Below, one piece after another: positions 51,263 through 60,795 of a DNA stretch of 64,000 nucleotides. The position numbers and the translations under genes are program-made. Every line of letters starts with the position of its first letter. Position 1 is the stretch's first letter. Below the pieces are notes generated by a model. The model was given only the letters and a program-made list of their open reading frames with translations. It ran no database searches and was not told the origin of the DNA. The stretch covers positions 3,492,501 through 3,556,500 of the forward strand of contig NZ_CP027806.1 of the NCBI RefSeq assembly GCF_003353065.1. Reading direction: 5' to 3'. Source of the DNA: Cyclonatronum proteinivorum (GTDB lineage: Bacteria; Bacteroidota; Rhodothermia; Balneolales; Cyclonatronaceae).

Positions 51263-54200
51263 TTATTTCACCAGCATCATTTTGCGGGTTTGTACAAAGG
51301 TCCCTGCCTGCAGCCTGTAGATATACATGCCGCTGGAGAGGGCACCGGCGTCGAAGCTGACGCTGTGGCGGCCTGCGGTTTGCTGGCCGCTGACCAGTAC
51401 TGCGACCCGCTGACCCATCAGGTTGTACACTTCGAGGCGGACTTCAGCGGCCTCGGGCAGGGCGTAGCTGATGAGGGTGGTCGGGTTGAAGGGGTTGGGG
51501 TAGTTTTGGTTGAGGGTGAATTCCGTCGGCAAATCATCGCGGCCGATATCGGTAGTGATGATGGTATCGAATACGAAAGCTTCTGACCATGGCCCTACAC
51601 GGTCGCTGTTTTCGCCACGCACGCGCCAGAAGTAGGTGCTGCTGCCTTGCAGGCCGCTGACAAACTGCTGGGTGTTGGTGATAGCGGTTACGTCAACGGC
51701 GAGTTCTTCGAAGGCCTCGTCGAGGGCAATCTGCAGGTCGTAGGTCTCCGCGTTGGCGGCGGCCTGCCAGTTGAAGACGCCAAAGAGCTGAACATCCGTC
51801 GAATTGTTGGCCGGGAAGAGTTTCTGCACTGCTGAAGGCTCGGCTTTGGCCGTGGTAAAGCTCCAAAGTTCACTCCACTCCCCTTCACCCGCAATGTTAA
51901 AGCCTTTCACCTGCCAGAAGTAGGTGGTTTCGGGCTGCAGGTCTTCGACCGTGATAAAGGTTTCTTCCGTCGTTGACTCAAAAACGGTTTCGGCCAGCTC
52001 ATCATCGGTGGAAATCCGGAACATGTAGCTTTCCGCATTTGCTTCAGCTTCCCACTCAAACATAATATCCTCAAAAACGGCAGATGCTTCATTGACAGGC
52101 GCGGTAAGCGCGATGGCTTCCGGCAGCGCTTCAACAATAACAAGGCTTACCGGAATGGTGAGGGTCTCGTTTTCCGGATCATTCGTTTCAATATTGATAT
52201 TGGCGCTGTAAGATCCGGCAGGGACGCCTTCAATAGAGAACTGAACCGTCACTTCCTGCGTGTCCTCGTGCTGCAAAATACCGGCCTGCGGATCCGTTGA
52301 GAGCCAGCCCATGGCCGCTTCATCTACGGATATGCTGTATTCGAGCGGCTCAAGTCCGCGGTTGAAAAACGAAAAGCTCGTGTCTTCGGGGTTTTCATCA
52401 CGTACTGTTGCAAAACTCATGCTGCCTGCGGTAAGTACAATGCGCGGGTCTTCAATCACGATATCCATCTCCAGGGTTACCGGAATCTGGAAGAGCGGAT
52501 TTTCAGGATCGTTGGTAGCGATGGAAATGAGCGCGTTATATACGCCTTCCGGCATGATACCCGAAGCGGTAAGGGTGATTTGCTCAGAACCGAAACCATC
52601 AACCCGACCGGCACTGCTGCTTACGTTCAGCCAGCCGTCGTTGCCGCTGAAGCGCACATTGTCGAAGAATCCGGATTCGCCATCATTGTTGTTGTTGCTG
52701 AGGAATACCGCCTGCTCAACCGTAGTGGCCGACCAGAAGCTTCCCGTATGAATCACTTCGCCATCAATAATGTAGCGGATTTCATTGGCCTCGGTATCGA
52801 TTTCCTGGGCGAAGGCATACCACACACCCGGCTCAAAAGTGCCCACGTTGATGGTTGAGTTCCCGCCGGTAAAGACCTGAAGGTTTCCGTTTGAAGCAAA
52901 GCGGAAGCGGGTCGTGATACTGCCGAGAGATGGTGCCTGCAGGGCGATATCATAGCTTGCCCCGCCCAGCTCTTCTACAAACACATCCGTTTCCAATGTG
53001 TAGAATTTGCTTCCGGTAGGAATCAGCGGGGTCCGCACGCCTATATTGGTGTTGCCGCCCGTACCTTCCTGACGGGCAATTTCCAGCGCCCAGTCGCCGT
53101 CGCTGGCGCGTACATCAGAAATGACCGGCTGCGTGCTGCTTGCATTGAGTGTACTCCAACCCAGCTGATTTCCGATAAACCCGGGCTCAAATCCTTCTTC
53201 CGGCTCGAAAGAAGCTACGACTTCATCGGACTGAAGGCCTGCCGCATCCCAAAAATTCTGATCCACAAAAGCCTCCGCACCCGGAGCGATTGGCAAACCA
53301 GCAAGTTCGGCTGTTCCCTCGCCGTACGCGACGCCAATCGTATAGTTGAGCGGGCCTTCAGCATCATTCAGGATATCAATTACTTCAGTAGCGACTTCGC
53401 CCTCATTCAGGCTGAATACAAAACCGCTTGTAGGGGTCACACTCGCCGATGGCGGTCCGAGTAAGCTGAGTTCAAGCGCCTGCGCCGCGTTAATGCGTCC
53501 GCCGGCGATGGTGTTGTCCACAAATGCAGGAACAGGATCAACGCTGTTCATAATCCAGGAGCGGAGCTCGGAAGGTGTTGCGTCCGGATTAGCCGCTTTC
53601 AGCAGGGCTGCAACACCGGCAGCATGCGGGCTTGCCATGGAAGTTCCGGAAAGGGAAGCATAGCCGCTGGCATTGATGTAAGTGCTGAAAATGGCAGAAC
53701 CGGGCGCCGCGACATGCACCGTATTGGCACCAAAGTTCGAGAAGCCGCTGCGCTGATCGTTACGGTCGGAGCTCGCAACCGCCATTACATTGGGAAGGTT
53801 GTACCCGGCAGGGTAGAAGTTCTGATTGTCGTTGTTGGTACCGTTGTTACCGGCAGCGGCAATCACGAAGTGACCGGCCTGACCGGCAGCCTGAATGGCG
53901 TTGAAGCCCGCCTGAGAGAATCCGGGGCCGCCCCAGCTGTGATTGGAGATCGTTGCGCCGTTCTCAACCGCATATTGTAGTCCCTGAATCATAGCCGCAC
54001 CGTTACAGGTGTTGGCCCCGTTGAGACCGCAAATTTTAATATTCATAAGGGTCACATCCCAGTTTACCCCTACTACACCCACGCCGTTGTTGCCAACCGC
54101 GCCAATGGTGCCCGCTACGTGCGTGCCATGACCGTTCAGATCGTTGGGGGTATCCCCCAGAAAACTCTGGCCTACATTGCCGTCTGCGTCAGTCCACAGG

Positions 54201-54778
54201 TTATCAAGCAGATCGGGATGGTTGTCACGAATACCGGAGTCGAAAACAGCCACAATCACATCAAGTGAGCCGGTTGTGTATTCCCAGGCATCGAGGGCGC
54301 TGATGTCAGCACCGGCTGTGCCGCCGCTTTGACCCGTATTGTTGAGTCCCCACAGCTGACCAAAAGAAGGATCGTTGGGGATGGTCTGCAGGCTTTCGAA
54401 AACTTCGTCGAAGCTGTAATCACGGATTACATCGGGAATGCGGTACACAAAGTTGGGCTCGGCGTATACCACATCAGCGCGGCTGTTCAGCATGTCGAGC
54501 GCCTGTTGAACCGTTCCGTTGCGGAATTCCCACAATTCGGCATCAATAAAAGTAAGCGGCGTAACCGCTTCAACGGCCAAAGATTCCTGCAGCATGGCAT
54601 AATCTTCCGCTGAAAGCAAGCCCGGTACAAACTCTACAACAAGCTGACCGTCCATAAATTCCACAAGCCCTGTGCCTGCGATTTCCTCATGTAGTATTTC
54701 CTGGGCTTTCACCGTGTATACACCCAGTATACATACCAAAAACAGCGCCATAAGCGCTGATAGTTTTTTGTACTTCAT
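51263..54778 (-). CDS. Secreted subtilisin-family (S8) protease with T9SS sorting domain
   Basis: 1171 residues with the start at [10 protein letters not shown] (signal peptide [18 protein letters not shown]); a start 26 codons earlier is not needed. A propeptide ([19 protein letters not shown]...) is followed by the S8 domain with Asp in [15 protein letters not shown] (near 178), His in [14 protein letters not shown] (near 219) and Ser in [18 protein letters not shown] (near 378). Then come a LamG-like jelly roll (about 520-680), two Ig-like repeats, two fibronectin-III domains and a type A sorting domain ([20 protein letters not shown]). It should be an extracellular or cell-surface endopeptidase exported by Sec and T9SS. 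Its sorting-domain codons closely resemble those at 60150-60401. Confidence 0.93.
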   Translation of the reverse strand: MKYKKLSALMALFLVCILGVYTVKAQEILHEEIAGTGLVEFMDGQLVVEFVPGLLSAEDYAMLQESLAVEAVTPLTFIDAELWEFRNGTVQQALDMLNSRADVVYAEPNFVYRIPDVIRDYSFDEVFESLQTIPNDPSFGQLWGLNNTGQSGGTAGADISALDAWEYTTGSLDVIVAVFDSGIRDNHPDLLDNLWTDADGNVGQSFLGDTPNDLNGHGTHVAGTIGAVGNNGVGVVGVNWDVTLMNIKICGLNGANTCNGAAMIQGLQYAVENGATISNHSWGGPGFSQAGFNAIQAAGQAGHFVIAAAGNNGTNNDNQNFYPAGYNLPNVMAVASSDRNDQRSGFSNFGANTVHVAAPGSAIFSTYINASGYASLSGTSMASPHAAGVAALLKAANPDATPSELRSWIMNSVDPVPAFVDNTIAGGRINAAQALELSLLGPPSASVTPTSGFVFSLNEGEVATEVIDILNDAEGPLNYTIGVAYGEGTAELAGLPIAPGAEAFVDQNFWDAAGLQSDEVVASFEPEEGFEPGFIGNQLGWSTLNASSTQPVISDVRASDGDWALEIARQEGTGGNTNIGVRTPLIPTGSKFYTLETDVFVEELGGASYDIALQAPSLGSITTRFRFASNGNLQVFTGGNSTINVGTFEPGVWYAFAQEIDTEANEIRYIIDGEVIHTGSFWSATTVEQAVFLSNNNNDGESGFFDNVRFSGNDGWLNVSSSAGRVDGFGSEQITLTASGIMPEGVYNALISIATNDPENPLFQIPVTLEMDIVIEDPRIVLTAGSMSFATVRDENPEDTSFSFFNRGLEPLEYSISVDEAAMGWLSTDPQAGILQHEDTQEVTVQFSIEGVPAGSYSANINIETNDPENETLTIPVSLVIVEALPEAIALTAPVNEASAVFEDIMFEWEAEANAESYMFRISTDDELAETVFESTTEETFITVEDLQPETTYFWQVKGFNIAGEGEWSELWSFTTAKAEPSAVQKLFPANNSTDVQLFGVFNWQAAANAETYDLQIALDEAFEELAVDVTAITNTQQFVSGLQGSSTYFWRVRGENSDRVGPWSEAFVFDTIITTDIGRDDLPTEFTLNQNYPNPFNPTTLISYALPEAAEVRLEVYNLMGQRVAVLVSGQQTAGRHSVSFDAGALSSGMYIYRLQAGTFVQTRKMMLVK

Positions 54779-55185
54779 TATAAATAGGCTGATTCTGTTC
54801 GTTAGTAAGATTGAAAAGCGCGGTGAGCCAGGGGCATTGTCAAACCGGCACCCCATGATAACAAATATTACCGGTTAAGGTTTTCCGCTTTCATTTTTTC
54901 ACACTTTTGTTAGCAAAGCACATGCTCGTTAAATACTTCCTTGTGAAGCTTACGTTACAATCGACCTCAGCCTGATAAAAAGCGCGCTTGGTAACACTCA
55001 ACTCCGCACAACGAAAAAGCGATAAATATATATTTTTTATTGATTTAATTTATCTCACAAAAGGCAGGTCGGTAATGATGTAAAATTTCAAACCATTAAA
55101 ACTGCGCATTCTCCCTTTAGCACGGTCATCCCGCTGCCCGTCACACGTAACCCAGCAAATAAAATCCCTGATCAGCGGCGCAGGC
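54779..55185. other. 407-bp gene-free region between the GDPD and subtilisin genes
   Basis: AT-rich near 55020-55060. It presumably holds the subtilisin promoter and the 3' end of the GDPD transcript. I see no hairpin with a T run and no repeat copy. Confidence 0.5.
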
Positions 55186-56169
55186 TTACATTCCTAACGC
55201 CTCTGTTGCGCGGTTCGGATAATCCGTAATCAGCCCGTCAACGCCCAACGAAACCATGCGCAGCATATCGTCCTTTTCATTGATGGTCCAGGGCACCATC
55301 CGCATGCCCTTAGCGTGTACGCGCTGCACCAAATCCGCATCAATCAGCCGGAAATCGGGGCTGTACACTTCCGGGATAAACCCCAGTTGCTCAAGATTCC
55401 AGTCGAGTCCGCGCTCGTTTTCCACCAGCAGGACCAGCGGCAGGGTCGCATCAATTTCACGCATTGCCTGCAGGGTTGCAACATCAAAACTTTGGATGAA
55501 CACACGGTCCAGCACCCCAAGCCCTTCCAGTTCCCGGTACAGGAGCTCGGCAAAAACCTGCGGCTCCGGCGTATAGCGGTTATAGCCGCTCGGATGACTC
55601 TTGGTCTCGATATTATAAAACACAAGGTCCCGTCCGCTGTCGGCTTTATGCGCTTCAACCGCAAGAATAGCGTCGCGCATGAGCGGCTTACTTGCTGCCA
55701 TAGGCTCCTGTTCAGGAAAACGGGAATTGCCGCGCAGTCCCACATCGAAGCGGGAAATTTCTTCGTATGTCATTTCAAACATATTCAGCCCCAGCGCTTC
55801 TTCGGGCAAAACCGGTCGCCCGTCCGGATGTGAGCTAATGTCATGATGAAACCAGGGTTCGTGCGAAAGCACGATCAGGCTGTCCGCCGAAACAACGACA
55901 TCAAATTCCAGGGTCGTAATCGGAAAATCGAGCGCAACCAACAGGCTCGGGATGGTATTTTCAGGAAGGATTCCGCGCGCACCGCGATGTCCCTGCAGGT
56001 CGAATTCAGGAAAGTTGGCCATAGCTCTGAACTGATGGGGCTGGGTATGGTCGTCACTCCGCTGTGCTTCGTCCTGCGGCGCCTCAGACTCCGACTCACA
56101 GCCGGCAAGCCCGGCAACAAGCACAGCAAAAATGACCGGAAAAACGAAAGATCTGAAAACAGTCGGCAT
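55186..56169 (-). CDS. Glycerophosphodiester phosphodiesterase-family lipoprotein
   Basis: 327 residues. Signal peptide with lipobox LAGC (Cys near residue 24) and an acidic linker, so it is probably a periplasmic or outer-membrane lipoprotein. GDPD barrel motifs: QGHRGARGILPENT (the catalytic His and Glu), TTLEFDVVVSADSLIVLSHEPWF, YNIETKSH, VFIQSFDVATLQAM and a terminal DGLITDYPNRA. It releases an alcohol from glycerophosphodiesters. It is monocistronic. Confidence 0.92.
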   Translation of the reverse strand: MPTVFRSFVFPVIFAVLVAGLAGCESESEAPQDEAQRSDDHTQPHQFRAMANFPEFDLQGHRGARGILPENTIPSLLVALDFPITTLEFDVVVSADSLIVLSHEPWFHHDISSHPDGRPVLPEEALGLNMFEMTYEEISRFDVGLRGNSRFPEQEPMAASKPLMRDAILAVEAHKADSGRDLVFYNIETKSHPSGYNRYTPEPQVFAELLYRELEGLGVLDRVFIQSFDVATLQAMREIDATLPLVLLVENERGLDWNLEQLGFIPEVYSPDFRLIDADLVQRVHAKGMRMVPWTINEKDDMLRMVSLGVDGLITDYPNRATEALGM

Positions 56170-56782
56170 AAGGCAAAGCTCTTTTAAATTGACGTTCAGC
56201 CTGAACAGGCACTCCGCACAAGGTAAGCGTTTTGCAACAACGCCATGTTAACATTTTATCAAATCTCAGCCTGCACCCGGCGACCATGCCGATCCCGCTT
56301 TTTTTATTTTTTGGGGGAAACTCCGTGAACATCACGGTCTTTCGCGGCAGATCAGAAGCAAGTAAACCTAAGACAGGCTCCTTGCTTTTTGGGGTACCCG
56401 TAATTAGCTCATACCTCAAACGTGAATGGCCAGAAAGCAAGGAACAAAAAAACATCATTTAGGAAGTAAACCCTTTTTATTGTGATTCATGCGGGATAGA
56501 TGAACCGCCAGAATGTTACCTACAGGTTATACTTGACCCAACTTGATGTAAATTTCGGCCGTAATCAAAAAAACTTAGCACTTTACAAATCTAACACGTA
56601 GCTTAGATTTTAGGGCAAGAGCCTTTGCCAGCCAAGCTGCTTAGCAATACTAAAACCTGCATAGATTCCCAATTGCAAGGATTGGCATTGAGTCCGTTCC
56701 AATCGACTTTGCATGGCTTGGTTGGCTTTGACAATCTGATCTTGTTATAAATATAACCTCTAAACTACCAAACCTTAGACCT
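56170..56782. other. Gene-free region holding repeat R9 and the promoter side of the disrupted gene
   Basis: Apart from R9, no gene is seen. The last part (56470-56782) is AT-rich and leads to the ATG at 56783, so it should contain the promoter of the gene broken by the IS element. A TTGACA at about 56728 is followed by TATAAAT only 12 bp later, which is too close for a normal -35/-10 pair. Confidence 0.45.
56307..56394 (+). repeat. Terminator-associated intergenic repeat, copy R9
   Basis: T run, GGGGGAAACTCCGTGAACATC, ACGGTCTTTCGCGGCAGATC, AAACCTAAGACAGG and right end CTCCTTGCTTTTTGGGG. A weak hairpin (CGGC / GCCG) and T run precede it, but no plus-strand gene. Confidence 0.85.
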
Positions 56783-56805
56783 ATGAAATATCTGCTTACT
56801 GTATT
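56783..56805 (+). pseudogene. 5' fragment (start codon and first signal-peptide codons) of the IS-disrupted T9SS gene
   Basis: ATG followed by codons for M K Y L L T V F, then the IS1380 element. Joining this fragment at its TGTATT to the sequence after the element restores a continuous frame: [20 protein letters not shown]. Confidence 0.85.
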
Positions 56806-58537
56806 CCTCAATCCGTGAGTAATCTCGCCAATTCATAGCCTAACATATTTGTATTACTAGCTTTAGCGATTCTGCGTATTTTCACCCAACCGGTGAACCC
56901 TTATATAATCGTTTGAGCATGCCAAAAATACAATTTGAGCTTACCTCTACACCAATTACCTCTCATGCAGGTCTGGCTTTTATTGGTCAGGCCCTTGATG
57001 ATCCCGTGCTGGCCAGCGACATCAATGGCCTTTGTTCGCTGCCCCGCAACAAGAATTATATTTCCACCCTTGATACCATTAAGGCCATGATTGGGCTGTT
57101 GTCGGTCGGTAAACCTCAGTTTGACGCTATAGCTGAATATCGTGCCGATCCCGTATTTGCCACTGCCTTGGGAATAAAAAAGACCCCCTCACCGGAAACC
57201 CTGCGCCAGCGTATTGAGCAATGCCCGGAGTCATTGAATAATGTCTTTCGTGAGTTCAACACCCGCCTGCTGGCAGCTCATCCGCACCTGCTGACCGAAG
57301 ATCTGCACGGGCAGACCTGGGCGGTAATTCACTGTGATGTCTCACCCATGGATAACTCCAACAGCCACAAAGAAGGCGTAGACTGGACATACAAACAGTT
57401 TGAAGGCTATGCGCCCATGCTTGGCTACATCGGTCCGTATGGTTTGATGATAAACAACGAGCTGCGCAACGGCTCGGCGCACAGCAACACACCCGGCACC
57501 GATGCGTGGTTCAGGCAGACCATGGATATGGCTGAGCGTATGACCAGCCACAAGCGGCTTGTGGTGACCGACTCGGGCAACGATAGTGGCGTCAATGTCA
57601 GGTTATTTATGCGCCAGAAGGATACCGATTTTGTTGTGAAGTGCAACCTGCGCAATCAGGATCCGCAGGAGTGGCTGGATCTGGCTATGGAGCAAAACGA
57701 CGGAGCTGATGGTGAGTACGTAGATATAGGCGCACGGGCATGGTACGGACAAAAGCAAGTACAGATTCCCGGACATAGTGACAACCCTGATGACCCGAAG
57801 ACCTGCCGGATTGTGTTCCGGGTTACCAAGCGGTTTGCCCGCACGGACGGGCAGTATATGTTTCCGGCACTGATCACCGTGGATGCGTACTGGACGAGCC
57901 TGGACTGGACCCCGGAGCAGATACATGAGTTCTACAAACAGCGGGGTACCAGCGAGCAGTACCACAGTGAACTCAAGACAGATATGGATGTAGAGCGACT
58001 CCCATCGGGCAAATTCAGGGTCAACCAGCACGTGCTGGATATGAGCATGATAGCCTTTAATTTATTGCGACTGGCGGGGCAAGGCATGCTAAAAACAGGT
58101 CTGGTGCCGGGGCGAAAAGCCAGGAGTAAACGGCTTCGGCTGCGCACCGTCATCCAGAACCTGATGTATATGGCGGGACGGCTGGTACAACATGCACGCA
58201 AAACCATCATCCGCATTTTTGAGGGTCACGGCTGGGCAGCGCCTGTCATGGCGCTCAAACTTTTACCTCGTGGGTAGCACAGCATACAGCTTGGGATAGA
58301 AAACAGACGGCAAAACAGCAAGTGAAACAAAGCCCATGCAGGCATTGTGGAATTGGTATGCGCTGTAAAGCCAAAACAAGAGCAAAAACGGTGCTTGAAG
58401 AGGTCTTGCGGGGATTGAATTGATCGTAATGAACGACTTTGGTGAGCTACATCAAGCTGAGTGAGCGATATTTCTAACAGCTATTGCCTGTATTGACCGC
58501 AAAATACCTGTCAAATAAAACTTTTCACGGATTCAGG
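56806..58537 (+). mobile_element. IS1380-family insertion sequence
   Basis: 1732 bp. Terminal inverted repeats CCTCAATCCGTGA (56806-56818) and, on the other strand at the right end (58525-58537), CCTGAATCCGTGA; 12 of 13 positions match. Direct repeats TGTATT (56800-56805 and 58538-58543) flank it. One transposase gene fills the element. Complete ends, flanking repeat and intact frame indicate recent movement. Confidence 0.95.
56913..58277 (+). CDS. IS1380-family transposase
   Basis: 454 residues, full length. DDE-type catalytic residues are probably in VIHCDVSPMDNSNS, RLVVTDSGNDSG and the C-terminal motif YKQRGTSEQYHSELKTDMDV, the last being the recognisable IS1380 [YxxRG...E] signature. The region RLPSGKFRVNQHVLDMSMIA follows as in the family. 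It cuts and pastes the element bounded by the CCT[C/G]AATCCG ends. Confidence 0.95.
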   Translation: MSMPKIQFELTSTPITSHAGLAFIGQALDDPVLASDINGLCSLPRNKNYISTLDTIKAMIGLLSVGKPQFDAIAEYRADPVFATALGIKKTPSPETLRQRIEQCPESLNNVFREFNTRLLAAHPHLLTEDLHGQTWAVIHCDVSPMDNSNSHKEGVDWTYKQFEGYAPMLGYIGPYGLMINNELRNGSAHSNTPGTDAWFRQTMDMAERMTSHKRLVVTDSGNDSGVNVRLFMRQKDTDFVVKCNLRNQDPQEWLDLAMEQNDGADGEYVDIGARAWYGQKQVQIPGHSDNPDDPKTCRIVFRVTKRFARTDGQYMFPALITVDAYWTSLDWTPEQIHEFYKQRGTSEQYHSELKTDMDVERLPSGKFRVNQHVLDMSMIAFNLLRLAGQGMLKTGLVPGRKARSKRLRLRTVIQNLMYMAGRLVQHARKTIIRIFEGHGWAAPVMALKLLPRG

Positions 58538-58543
58538 TGTATT

Positions 58544-60401
58544 CATTAGCCTGTTCCTCGTGCTGCCGCTTGCGCTGCACGCCAACAACATTCAGGTCAC
58601 CAACGTAACCCTCACCGGCCAAAACACTGAGCAGGACTATTGGCTCGAGGTTGGATACCCTGTTTTCCCTTACTTTGGATATGTGAATTCTATCCTTCAT
58701 TCAGATAAAATTTATGTACTTAATGAAGATTCATCTGTACAGTATCATTCCGCTGTGACTTTTGTGCCTGATAGTACTCCCGTAAAACCAGTCATTACAT
58801 CAAACTACTCTTTCTTAATTGAAGAAGAATACTCATCACAGACTTTCGAAACTAATAATACTTCAACCGAACCAGATTTATCTGAGTATAGGACTCAATC
58901 GGTGAAATTGAAGGTAAATGATAAACTTTCTAATGAGCAATTCGATACGACGGCCACATGGCCTGTCAATCTGCTTGATCAACCGTTTTCCGGAAACATC
59001 AGAAAATCTGTATTAAATCAAAATAATCTTAGGGCTTCTTATAATAACTTTGGATTTGCTGGCAGATCAAGTGACGCTAACTTTGATGAGTTTTTCTATG
59101 AGTTTCCTAAAGACACAAACCGAAGATATATTTATTTTACTGGTTTGTTCATAGGCACAACCGTAACCGGAATGGAATCTGGCGAAGAAATACCAATTGT
59201 TATTGCTCCTAACTATAGAACCAACCCCCAAACTGGGCAACGGTGGACTTGGTATCCAACAGATGGATATTTTAGCGAAACATCCGATGAAATGCCAACA
59301 AAATCTAAACCCGATACTTGGCCCTTTATTTGGCAAGAACTTGAAATAAATGAATGGCCATCTTTAGTCTCTGGTTTTGGTGGCGACATAGAAGAACTAT
59401 ATGCAAAATTCAATGATCGGCTATACGATCGTTACTTAATCAACGGCGAACATATTCCCATATCAAACGACCCGAATCGAGGCGGACTTGGCCTTGATGT
59501 TGAGATGTGGATAGTCGCAAGCAATGAACCAAATCTTCAAAATACTCATATAATTATTTATGATATTCACAATAAAAGTGATCATGATTATGATAATATG
59601 AGCCTTAGTATTTGGGCTCAAATGTGGCTTGGAATACCTTCAAATAACTTTGCATATTTTACTGAAGACTCGAACACCGTTTTTTTCAAAAATGTGTCAC
59701 CAACTCAAACTCCACCTGAGTTTAACGGCACATCAATCGGTGTTGCAGCTATCAGACCTTTAATGTCACCACTTTTATTACCGGAAGATGTGGATCCTTA
59801 TATTATTCCTCAAGTTACCGGTTTTACATCTTTACCAGCAGGTTCACTTGCCTTTAATGACAACCAATTGTGGAATACTATTCTGCAACCAGCTTTCACT
59901 GAATTGCCATCGCCGTCACAAGATACAGTTCCGTTTATCAATTTCGGGTTGTTCTCCATTCCAAGCGGTGAAATGCGAAGATTGGCCTATGCAATATCAG
60001 TAGCACAGACTGACACTCCAACTAATGATGCTGATATTAGCGCTGTTTCAAACCAATTAGATCAAGCTCAGGCTTTTTGGTTTGAAAACAACGGTTTTTG
60101 GACTGATATTACCGATCATAACTCTATTCAAATCCCGAACTCAGTAAATCTTTTTCAAAACTACCCCAACCCGTTTAACCCCACCACCCTCATCGCATAC
60201 GCCCTGCCAGAAACGGCAGAAGTCCGCGTCGAAGTTTTCAACCTGATGGGGCAGCGGGTAGCCGTGCTGGTAAACGGCACCCAAAACGCGGGTCACCACA
60301 GTATCCGTTTCGATGCATCCAGCCTTTCAAGCGGACTGTACCTGTACCGCCTGCAGGCCGGCAGCTTCGTCCAAACCCGCAAAATGATGTTGGTGAAATA
60401 A
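58544..60401 (+). pseudogene. T9SS-secreted protein gene, main part, cut from its start by the IS element
   Basis: The frame resumes right after the direct repeat with the rest of a signal peptide ([20 protein letters not shown]) and continues for about 615 residues to a type A sorting domain ([20 protein letters not shown] ... [20 protein letters not shown]). [15 protein letters not shown] resembles the mature start of secreted formylglycine-generating-enzyme-like proteins. The following ~480 residues are of unknown function and encoded by AT-rich DNA. A GTG at 58560 could still start translation, but without a proper signal peptide n-region. As it stands the gene is probably not exported. 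Confidence 0.8.
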
Positions 60402-60442
60402 ATGCGCGCTCCGCTAAGCCGCGATAAGTAAAACAAAACAAA

Positions 60443-60481
60443 GCCCGCCGCGAGCACTGTACTTGCGGCGGGCTTTTTTTT
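60443..60481 (+). terminator. Terminator of the disrupted T9SS gene
   Basis: 9-bp perfect stem GCCCGCCGC / GCGGCGGGC (extendable), then eight T residues that are also the left end of repeat R10. Confidence 0.9.
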
Positions 60482-60566
60482 GGAATAACGCCGTGCGCTT
60501 CACGGGTTGGGGGGCAACGCTCGCTTCTACAATCCCAAAACGATCTCATTACGCCTTGCTTTTTTG
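60474..60566 (+). repeat. Terminator-associated intergenic repeat, copy R10
   Basis: T run, GGAATAACGCCGTGCGCTTC, a diverged middle, ATCCCAAAACGATCTC and right end CGCCTTGCTTTTTTG. The most diverged copy. Co-oriented with the upstream gene. Confidence 0.75.
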
Positions 60567-60756
60567 CCTTTAAAGCGCTGATAGAACGTGGATTTGACGA
60601 ATCGGGCGGATTTGCTCAGATTTATTTTTGTCTCCGGTTTATACCACTACGATGCAGCTTTTAGCAAACAGAGCATGCCGGTAAAAACGCAACATCTTGC
60701 GTCTATGCAGAGCGGCATTCAGAATTAATGCCAAATTGCAAAGACCCAAAATCTCG

Positions 60757-60793
60757 AAAAGCCCCGAAAGGACAATATCTTCATAGCACCCCG
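60757..60793 (+). repeat. Degenerate copy of the palindromic repeat seen at 41739-41965
   Basis: AAAGCCCCGAAAGGACAATA followed by TCTTCATAGCACCCCGG matches unit i (AAAGCCCCAACGGGGCGGCA..TATCACAGCCCGGGG) at most positions, with decayed pairing. The remaining 60567-60756 holds nothing I can identify. Confidence 0.55.
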
Positions 60794-60795
60794 GC

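Noticed and set aside
56720-56760. TTGACA...TATAAAT as a standard promoter for the disrupted gene
   Set aside because: Spacing is about 12 bp, too short, and this bacterial group normally uses different promoter motifs.
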